This document shows positions 54,085-61,509 of a stretch of DNA of 64,000 bases, one piece after another. The notes beneath the pieces are model-generated. The model searched no databases and had not been told where the DNA came from. It saw only the letters and a list, made by a program, of their open reading frames with translations. The stretch comes from [Clostridium] innocuum (GTDB taxonomy: Bacteria; Bacillota_I; Bacilli_A; Erysipelotrichales; Erysipelotrichaceae). Position 1 is the first letter of the stretch, and every line of letters begins with the position of its first letter. Made by a program: the position numbers and the translations under genes. Location of the stretch: positions 3,472,001 to 3,536,000 of the forward strand of contig CP048838.1 in the NCBI GenBank assembly GCA_012317185.1, in the 5' to 3' direction.

Positions 54085-55386
54085 TTATTCTTCTGTTTCT
54101 TCCATGGCTTCCAAACGAACACACTGTTTTTCATGTGCCTTGAAGAACGGATAATACATGGCAATGTCAAGAATAATCAGAGCAATAATCAGGAACAGTG
54201 CACGAATATCCATCGTTGACAGAAATGCTCCCGGAAGGGATGGCATCTGCCACGAAAGCATGGCAAATGTTCTTCCTATGATGTTATACTTCATCAAGGT
54301 AAAAGCTATGACTGCATTCACTGTTGATGTCATAAGAAACGGTATGAGATAAAACGGATTCAGCATAATCGGCACACCGAAGATAATCGGTTCACCAATA
54401 CCGAAGAAGGATGGGAGTATGCCAATACGCCCCACTGTTTTCAGCTGCTTTGATTTTGAGCGAACAAGCAGAATCGCTAATGCTAATAGAGAACCGCAGC
54501 CTCCGATAATGACGAAATATACCCAGAATGGTGTTGTAAATACATGTGGCAGAGCTTCTCCGGCAGCTTTCGCCGCTGCATTGATTGACAGATTTCCATC
54601 ACGAATCGGTCCCAATACACCAGCTAAGGCAGCATCATGGATACCGAAAAACCAGAAGAAGTGTACCAGCAGGGTCATAATCACTGTAAACAGGAGACTG
54701 TCCGCTGCCTGGAAAGAAGGAGCCATCGCCCCGTATATAAACCCCGGAAAGGTTGTGTTAAACGCATGGAATACAGCATACACTGCCACATAGCATGAAA
54801 TGATGATAAAGCCCGGTACCAGTGATGCAAATGTTTCAGATAATGATGCCGGTACGCTTGGCGGTAAGGTTATCCTTCCCCAATTATGGGAACGCATGAA
54901 ATGGTATGCTTCTACTGTGAAAATCGCAATGATGATCGCCGGCAAGAGACCGCGCCCATCCATATAGGAAATCTCCGCAATCTTTCCATCCCAGCCTAAT
55001 TGCTGCGGTGTTAGTACGAGCATTAGAAACCCACATACAGAAAGCATGGTAGGCATCAATACATCGTGCTTGAAATGCTTCGTCAGAAAATAGGTAATAC
55101 CAATACATACATAAACCGCCATTCCCCCCAGTGTTAATGCGTTGATCCATGACAGCAGCGTAGCATTATCCTGTGCAAAGGATGCCCATGCCAGAAGAAA
55201 GCCGTTTGTTGTCTCCTCTGTAACCGGTGCTGCACCGATGACGGCAGCCACCCCACCCATCAGTGTAATCGGCATTAAGGAAATGAATGCATCACGTATT
55301 GCTTTTAAATGCCTTTGTGAACTTAACTTATTAGCCAGCGGCAGAATATGTTTTTCTATCTTCTCGTTAAATGTAGCGAAACTCAT
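54085..55386 (-). CDS. PTS lactose/cellobiose-family EIIC permease
   Basis: A 433-residue membrane permease of the cellobiose class. It starts FNEKIEKHILPLANKLSSQR and contains the conserved IGEPIIFGVPIMLNP. About ten membrane helices are seen. The ATG at 55384-55386 follows GGAGG; a frame extension of eight codons is not needed. It transports a beta-glucoside disaccharide with the EIIA and EIIB encoded upstream. Confidence 0.92.
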   Translation of the reverse strand: MSFATFNEKIEKHILPLANKLSSQRHLKAIRDAFISLMPITLMGGVAAVIGAAPVTEETTNGFLLAWASFAQDNATLLSWINALTLGGMAVYVCIGITYFLTKHFKHDVLMPTMLSVCGFLMLVLTPQQLGWDGKIAEISYMDGRGLLPAIIIAIFTVEAYHFMRSHNWGRITLPPSVPASLSETFASLVPGFIIISCYVAVYAVFHAFNTTFPGFIYGAMAPSFQAADSLLFTVIMTLLVHFFWFFGIHDAALAGVLGPIRDGNLSINAAAKAAGEALPHVFTTPFWVYFVIIGGCGSLLALAILLVRSKSKQLKTVGRIGILPSFFGIGEPIIFGVPIMLNPFYLIPFLMTSTVNAVIAFTLMKYNIIGRTFAMLSWQMPSLPGAFLSTMDIRALFLIIALIILDIAMYYPFFKAHEKQCVRLEAMEETEE

Positions 55387-55409
55387 AACTGTTCTCCTCC
55401 TTCTATACA

Positions 55410-55700
55410 TCAGTCTTTCAGTATTTTTTTGATTTCTTTATATACACCCTTGCCATCCATCATCCCGTAATGCTGTGGTGCAATGGCTTTAACCGGAACT
55501 GCTACCTGTGCTTCTATTGTCGGAATCTGATGACGAATCTGCGGACCCACCAGAATCAAATCCACTCCATCCATATAATTGATGAACTCTGCCTCCCCAT
55601 AGGCATGAACCTCCATCGTACCTTCACTCGCCTCCTGAATACGTTTCGCCAGCATTCCTGTTGACATTCCCGCATTGCATACCAGCATAATCTTTTTCAT
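55410..55700 (-). CDS. PTS lactose/cellobiose-family EIIB
   Basis: A 96-residue EIIB with the phosphorylated Cys8 in MLVCNAGMSTGMLAKR. It follows the GH1 gene and precedes EIIC. Confidence 0.93.
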   Translation of the reverse strand: MKKIMLVCNAGMSTGMLAKRIQEASEGTMEVHAYGEAEFINYMDGVDLILVGPQIRHQIPTIEAQVAVPVKAIAPQHYGMMDGKGVYKEIKKILKD

Positions 55701-55717
55701 AGTCTTTCCTCCCTGTC

Positions 55718-57097
55718 TCAGCTCTTTTGCTGCTCAATCATATTTTTAAACCAGTAATAGCTCTTCTTCGGTTTGCGCTGCAACCCGTTTTCAAAATCTA
55801 CGGCAACCAGGCCATACCGCTTTTCACAACCATTCTTCCAGGAATACAAATCAAAGGAGCTCCATGCGAAATATCCGCGTACATCAGCACCGGCCTCCAT
55901 CGCCTCATGCATTGCCTGCAAATGATCCTTCATAAAGGATATACGATAATCATCCTCCACTTGTTTCACTGTAACATCCTCATACATTCCGATTCCGTTT
56001 TCTGTAATATAGACAGGTAGATTGTATTTCTTCTTCACCTCAAGCAGACCATCCTTTAGTCCCTTTGGATAAATTTCAGTATCCCATTCCGTATAGGTAC
56101 TGGCAGGATCATGCATAACCTGTTCAAACCAGCCTTTGACAATCACTTTGCTGCTTCCCTTTCCCTGCTTTCCGCTATTGTTCACAATAAAGGTGGTTTC
56201 TCCTTCTGTATACGGCTTGACCAGCGTACGCGAGTAATAATTCAATCCCAGGAAATCAACGGTGTAATCTTTGATAATCTGCAGTTGTGCGGGCTTTATC
56301 ATTGAAAGATCATACGTTTTAGACAGCTCACTAAGCAAATCAACCGGAATTTCTCCTTTGGCGGCAGTATCCAGAATCCAGTTGTTGCAATAATTATCTG
56401 CATAGCGCATGGCGATCCTTGTATTTACCGTGTCATCGACCCCGTTCACCGGTGTAAAGCTGTGCACAATACCAATCGTTCCGGGATATTTTCCCTGACG
56501 GAATGCACGAACACCAAGTGCACTGGCATACATAACATGATAAGCCGCATGAATCATCGCCTGTGGATCCTGTCTGCATGGCGGATAATTACCAATTAAA
56601 TAACCGCTTGCTATAAACCATTTCGGCTCATTGAACGTAACCCAATGATTTACCTTCTCATGAAAATTGTCAAAGCATACTCTGGCATAGGTTTCAAAGG
56701 CCTCACAAACTTCTTCATTCTGCCAGCCTCCGCAATCCTCCCAATACTGTGGAAGATCCCAATGATACAGTGTTACAAACGGTTCAATTCCATATGTATG
56801 ACAGGCATCCAGCAGCCGGTGATAAAAAGCAATTCCCTTTTCATTTATCTCACCTGCTTTATTTTTGATGATTCTAGGCCATGATAACGAAAACCGGTAT
56901 GCATTCTGCCCGCCCTCTTTCATCATACGGATATCCTCTTCAAACCGATGATAGTGATCACTTGCAATATCTCCGTTTTCCAGCCCTTCTTCATGCAGGT
57001 AATGATCCCACATAGATTCTGCTTTATCATCCAGATTCCATGCCCCCTCACATTGGTAGGAGGCACTCGCACCACCCCATAAAAATTTATCGCTCAT
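55718..57097 (-). CDS. 6-phospho-beta-glucosidase (GH1)
   Basis: A 459-residue GH1 enzyme that cleaves the phosphorylated disaccharide delivered by the PTS. The acid/base Glu is in VTFNEPKWF and the nucleophile Glu in VYITENGIGM; the C-terminal NGCEKRYGLVAVD resembles the phosphate-binding region of 6-phospho-beta-glucosidases. The ATG at 57095-57097 overlaps the EIIA stop by 11 bases; AGGATGG precedes it. Confidence 0.92.
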   Translation of the reverse strand: MSDKFLWGGASASYQCEGAWNLDDKAESMWDHYLHEEGLENGDIASDHYHRFEEDIRMMKEGGQNAYRFSLSWPRIIKNKAGEINEKGIAFYHRLLDACHTYGIEPFVTLYHWDLPQYWEDCGGWQNEEVCEAFETYARVCFDNFHEKVNHWVTFNEPKWFIASGYLIGNYPPCRQDPQAMIHAAYHVMYASALGVRAFRQGKYPGTIGIVHSFTPVNGVDDTVNTRIAMRYADNYCNNWILDTAAKGEIPVDLLSELSKTYDLSMIKPAQLQIIKDYTVDFLGLNYYSRTLVKPYTEGETTFIVNNSGKQGKGSSKVIVKGWFEQVMHDPASTYTEWDTEIYPKGLKDGLLEVKKKYNLPVYITENGIGMYEDVTVKQVEDDYRISFMKDHLQAMHEAMEAGADVRGYFAWSSFDLYSWKNGCEKRYGLVAVDFENGLQRKPKKSYYWFKNMIEQQKS

Positions 57098-57413
57098 AGT
57101 TTTCCATCCTCTCATATAACTCAATCAGCTCTCCACTCATCTCCACAGCGATGGAGGAGGAAGCAATGTGATCTTCTGCGTGAATCAGTAGAAGATTCAT
57201 ATCCAGCTCACCTTCCTGATTAGCCATGATGCGCAGCAGCTTCGCATGGAGCTTTTGTGCCTCCACCATTTCTTCTTTCGCTATGCTCAGCTTTTTTTCA
57301 CCTTCCTTAAATGCATTGCTTTTTACAAGCTGTAATGCTTCATAGGCAGTGCTGCGCGCATTCCCGCTGTGTAATATCAGCTGAAAAGAATATTGCTCGG
57401 TATCAATCATCAT
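57087..57413 (-). CDS. PTS lactose/cellobiose-family EIIA
   Basis: A 108-residue helical EIIA. The phosphorylated His78 is in LLLIHAEDHIASS, as in lactose EIIA. It is the first gene of the operon (A-GH1-B-C-NIF3), with its start behind AAGGAG. Confidence 0.92.
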   Translation of the reverse strand: MMIDTEQYSFQLILHSGNARSTAYEALQLVKSNAFKEGEKKLSIAKEEMVEAQKLHAKLLRIMANQEGELDMNLLLIHAEDHIASSSIAVEMSGELIELYERMENYER

Positions 57414-57475
57414 AATCTCACTCCTTCTTTAACTGCCTTTATCTTACACCTTTATTTCATTCATTAAAAATTTAC

Positions 57476-57499
57476 ATTTGCCGCTGTGCAGCGGTAAAT
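57476..57499. promoter_or_regulatory. inverted repeat upstream of the cellobiose-type operon
   Basis: ATTTG-CCGCTG-TG-CAGCGG-TAAAT, an almost perfect palindrome about 65 bases before the EIIA start. It is a candidate operator for the PRD activator; no clear -35/-10 pair could be assigned. Confidence 0.45.
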
Positions 57500-57554
57500 T
57501 CACAACCTATTTCAATAGCTGATTACAGATTACACGAAAGACATAAAAATACAG

Positions 57555-57612
57555 TTGACTTCCTTTCCAGAAAAAGGTAAAATTAAATTACAATTAAGAA
57601 TCATTCTTAATT
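57555..57612 (+). promoter_or_regulatory. hydrogenase promoter with a perfect palindromic operator
   Basis: TTGACT (57555-57560), 17-base spacer, TAAAAT (57578-57583). A 21-base perfect palindrome AATTAAGAAT-C-ATTCTTAATT (57592-57612) covers the expected transcription start. The core AGAATCATTCT resembles Fur/PerR-type boxes, matching about 11 of 15 positions of a Fur consensus by eye. Metal- or peroxide-dependent repression is likely (inference). Confidence 0.65.
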
Positions 57613-57634
57613 TAGTTATAGAGGAGATAAGCAT

Positions 57635-59503
57635 ATGAGTAAACATTTATCCATGGATGTACGGGTTCCAATCGAGGAAGGAAACCCGGCCATTCGCAGA
57701 ATCGAAAGTCTTTGTATCAAATGCGGACAGTGCCGGGACGTATGTCAGAAACAGATTTCCGTCGGTCATCATTACGATCTTTTAAAAACCGGTGACACTG
57801 CTATCTGTATTCATTGCGGACAATGCGCCAATGTCTGCCCTACCGGTGCCATCACAGAAATTCAGGACTGGATGCAGGTACAGTCTGTCATTCAGGACAG
57901 CAGTAAAACCGTAATCGCCATCACGTCACCAAGTGTCCGCGTTTCTCTGGGAGAGGAATTCGGTATGCAGCCGGGAAGCTATGTAGAGGAGCAGATGGTA
58001 GGCAGTCTTCGTGCACTTGGATTCGATTATGTGTTTGATACCACCTTTGCCGCAGATTTAACAATCATGGAGGAGGCAAGTGAGTTAATTGAGCGTATAC
58101 AGACGAAACAGCCGCTGCCGCAGTTTACCAGCTGCTGCCCTGCCTGGGTGAAATTTGCAGAAACCTATTACCCGGAGCTGCTGCCCAACATATCCACCAG
58201 CAAGTCCCCGATTTCCATGTTTGCGCCAACCATCAAAACATGGTTTGCGGAGAAGGAAAGTCTGGATGCAGATGATATTTACGTTGTAGCCATCACGCCA
58301 TGTACAGCGAAAAAGTTTGAAATCATGAGAGAGGAATTGAGTGATGCCGCAAATTATCTGGACCGCAAGCCAGCGCAGGACTGCGACCGTGTCGTCACTA
58401 CAAGGGAACTGGCGAGCTGGATGCGAGCGTGCAATCTGGATTTGGAAAGCGTAGAAGAAAGCGATTATGATTCTTTAATGCCAAGAGGAAGCGGTGCGGG
58501 CATTATCTTTGGAAACACCGGCGGTGTTATGGAAGCGGCGATTCGCAGTGCATATTATTTTCTGACAAAAAAGCAGCCGCAGGAAGATCTTCTCCAGCTG
58601 CAGGCTGTGCGTGGTTTAGAGGGTGTTAAAACGGCTGAACTGACGATTCAGGAGCTGCCTTTGAAGGTGGCGGTTGTTCATGGAACCGATAATGCCAGAA
58701 AATTTCTGCATCATATAAAAGAGAGCGGTGAGCATTTTGATTTTGTCGAGGTTATGACTTGTCCGGGCGGCTGTATTTCAGGCGGCGGACAGACAAAGCA
58801 TATCGGCGAGGATATGGATACTGTTCGGAAGGCAAGAATTCAGTCCCTGTATGATAAGGACAGCACCATTACACTGCGCAACTCCCATGATAATCCGCAT
58901 ATACAACAGGTATATGAAGAGTTCTATGGAAAGCCGCTCAGTGACCTTGCTGAGGCTCTGCTGCATACAAATTATGAAGCAAGAAATGATTTACAGGAGG
59001 ATCCATCCCGCTATGAAGCCATGTTTCAGGAGGATGTTCCGACACAAAATCCGGTTGAGGAGCCAACTGTGAACATACGCTACCGCTGTACCATCTGCGG
59101 TTATATGTATGAGGGCGATATCACAAAGGAAAGCGATGATTACAAATGTCCGATCTGTACAGTTCCTAAGGATATGTTTGTTAAGGTGGAGGACACACCT
59201 GTACAGGAGCCTGTTATTGAACAGAAAAGCATACGCTACCGCTGTACCATCTGCGGTTATATTTACGAGGGCGATATCTCAAAGGAAAGCGATGATTACA
59301 AATGTCCGATCTGTACGGTTCCTAAGGATATGTTTGTTAAGGTGGAGGACACACCTGTACAGGAGCCTGTTATCGAACAGGCAAGCATACGCTACCGCTG
59401 TACCATCTGCGGTTATATCTACGAGGGCGATATCACAAAGGAAAGCGATGATTATAAATGTCCGATCTGTACGGTTCCTAAGGATATGTTTGAAAAGCTT
59501 TAA
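57635..59503 (+). CDS. FeFe hydrogenase with three C-terminal rubredoxin domains
   Basis: A 622-residue [FeFe] hydrogenase. Two ferredoxin-type 4Fe-4S motifs (CIKCGQCRDVC about 27-37, CIHCGQCANVC about 61-71) precede the H-cluster domain. Its motifs are FTSCCPAWVKF, TPCTAKKFE and VMTCPGGCISGGGQ, with all four ligand cysteines present; L2 has Thr where Met is usual. The last about 140 residues are three near-identical rubredoxin domains (YRCTICGYIYEGD...CPICTVPKDMF), each with four Cys. Rubredoxin domains pass single electrons, so it may couple H2 to oxygen/peroxide detoxification (inference). Maturases HydEFG are not in this window. Confidence 0.92.
   Translation: MSKHLSMDVRVPIEEGNPAIRRIESLCIKCGQCRDVCQKQISVGHHYDLLKTGDTAICIHCGQCANVCPTGAITEIQDWMQVQSVIQDSSKTVIAITSPSVRVSLGEEFGMQPGSYVEEQMVGSLRALGFDYVFDTTFAADLTIMEEASELIERIQTKQPLPQFTSCCPAWVKFAETYYPELLPNISTSKSPISMFAPTIKTWFAEKESLDADDIYVVAITPCTAKKFEIMREELSDAANYLDRKPAQDCDRVVTTRELASWMRACNLDLESVEESDYDSLMPRGSGAGIIFGNTGGVMEAAIRSAYYFLTKKQPQEDLLQLQAVRGLEGVKTAELTIQELPLKVAVVHGTDNARKFLHHIKESGEHFDFVEVMTCPGGCISGGGQTKHIGEDMDTVRKARIQSLYDKDSTITLRNSHDNPHIQQVYEEFYGKPLSDLAEALLHTNYEARNDLQEDPSRYEAMFQEDVPTQNPVEEPTVNIRYRCTICGYMYEGDITKESDDYKCPICTVPKDMFVKVEDTPVQEPVIEQKSIRYRCTICGYIYEGDISKESDDYKCPICTVPKDMFVKVEDTPVQEPVIEQASIRYRCTICGYIYEGDITKESDDYKCPICTVPKDMFEKL
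59074..59503 (+). repeat. triplicated 156-bp rubredoxin-coding tandem repeat
   Basis: Copies start at about 59074, 59230 and 59386 with an exact 156-base (52-codon) period; the last is shortened after the domain. The copies are nearly identical at DNA level, including synonymous positions, implying recent duplication or gene conversion. Confidence 0.9.
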
Positions 59504-59624
59504 ACAATACTGTAATACCGGTGCAACAAGCAGACTATGCCAGTATCGCATGAAAGAAAAGAATAAAGCAGTCATTTTCTTGTAGGGCATTCCCCTGCTT
59601 ACAGATACTGTGTAAATAACGAAA

Positions 59625-59664
59625 AGAAGAAATAATTTCTAAAAAGTCAGAACTTATTTCTTCT
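59625..59664. terminator. terminator downstream of the hydrogenase
   Basis: AGAAGAAATAA (59625-59635) pairs perfectly with TTATTTCTTCT (59654-59664), then TTCAATTTTTT. The rest of 59504-59845 has no gene. Confidence 0.75.
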
Positions 59665-59845
59665 TTCAATTTTTTACAGCTTCAGCTATTCTTCATTATC
59701 TGGAAAGGTCTATTGGTAGTCTTTGCACTTTTGCTGTGCAGGTGAAACAAGGCTTGCTTATAACCCTCATATCATACAGCGATTCGCTTCCTTGCCTATC
59801 CACAGGCAGCATGTAACAGAGTCATTTCGAGCTGGCTCTGTTTTT

Positions 59846-61509
59846 TTATACGAGATCAGAATAACGCTTTCTCTGTTTTTTATCCGCATACATCGCCTGA
59901 TCTGCCTGACGTATCAAAGCGTTTAATGTAAGAGGTGCCTGCCCCCATGCGGAACCGACTGCTGCTGTCACAGCTATATTTCTTTGCTTTGCAAGGACCT
60001 CCATTTGTTTGTTGCAGGCTTCAATCAAGGCAGCAAGCTCAAGCTCATCTCCATCGCAGACAACAACAAGGAATTCATCACCGCCATAGCGGTAACCGTG
60101 AATCCGTTCACTCGTAATGGAACGAATACCATTTGCCACAAGCTTCAGCAGAGTATCCCCCATATCATGTCCCTGCGCATCATTTACCTGCTTGAGATGA
60201 TTCACATCAAAGAATAGGATACCGCAGGCGGTCAGCTTCTGATATTCTTTGTTTTTCATACGGGCAAGCTTGGTCCGGTTGAACAGATTCGTAAGCTCAT
60301 CATGCTCCGCAAGCTCTCGTTCCTCCAGTGCAAGCTGTTCGGTGAGATCGGTATAATAGCCGTTGAGATAAAGAACATCCTCCCCATCATCGGTTACACG
60401 GTAAAACACCTGCATCGGTATATACGTTCCATCACTTCGGAAATGACGCACCTTCAGCGTACGCGTATCCCGTTTGGCTATCATTTCTCTCAGCTCGTTC
60501 CCCAGCCGGCTTCGATCCTCAGGATGTACACCGGCATAGGCATTGCTGCCGTAAAAGGTCATGCATTCATCATGATCCATACCGCTCATACGGCAAAACT
60601 CCTGATTTATAAATTCCGGTACAATTCTTCCATCCGCGCAGATTTTCATCTGAATGAATCCTCCGGGCATATCGTTCATTAAATCATGCAGTACCATATT
60701 ATCTCTTAAAATGCGTGCCTCATTATTTCTACGCAAAATAATCATTGCCATATAATCGCCTAATGCGGCCAGATGATCCACATGCGTTGCATTCCGCCCC
60801 GGATTATCAACTCCCATAAAGCCGCTTAAGCTATCGGCAATCCATAAAGGAACAAGCAAGAGACTGTGAACACTTGGATTCATTAAAATTTTCTTTTCCG
60901 CCGCATGATCAACATGCAGCAGATCAAAATTTTCTATACATACATTTTCCTTCCTTCTCAGAAGCTGTAATGAGTATTCCTGATGGGCATACGGTACACA
61001 TTGCCAGCTGTCTTTTCTTGACGCAACACCTTCGGCATACAGCTCATACGTATTTTTGGCTATCTGTTTTTCATCATCCAGTTCAAAGATATATACCCTG
61101 TCCCCGTTAAAATACTCCATTGTTTTCTCCAGAGTTTTGTTAATCGCCTCATCCGGATCGCCGCTAATCAAAAGAAACGTGCTGCATCGTTTAAGAAACG
61201 TAGCTGCTCATTGCTTTCCGAAGCAAGCTTTTCCGCTCTGTGCTAATCCGCAAGCGCTGTGCTGAGTAGTCGTGTTTCCTCACTGATCTGTGTATAGGTA
61301 GCATAGATAACGGTATTTTGATCCTTGCGGGAAACAATTCGCCCCACAAGATGAAATGCGATATAACCTCCTCCGCCTTTTTTTACGCGAATATCACATT
61401 CCAGCTCATGATCCCCTTGAATCGCCTCTGTGATACTGCGCATCATACCATCACGGTCATCTTCATGGACAGCCTGTATATAATCATAAATCTGCAATTT
61501 CATCCTCAT
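59846..61509 (-). pseudogene. GAF-PAS-GGDEF part of a broken sensory diguanylate cyclase
   Basis: The C-terminal portion of a large sensor, separated from its N-terminal part by lesions. From right to left it has a PAS-like piece (61243-61509), then a TAG stop at about 61238-61240 directly after STALAD, a frameshift near 61183 (FF then TGA where FLLISGDPDEAINK is expected), then an open frame with GAF, PAS and a GGDEF domain whose YGGDEF active site is intact (RYGGDEFLVVV). The frame from 61171 has no proper start or ribosome binding site. Unless translated by reinitiation, the cyclase is lost. Confidence 0.78.

Noticed and set aside
59074..59503. CRISPR-like periodicity
   Set aside because: The 156-bp period is an in-frame tandem duplication of rubredoxin codons, not repeat-spacer units. 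No CRISPR array was seen anywhere in the window.
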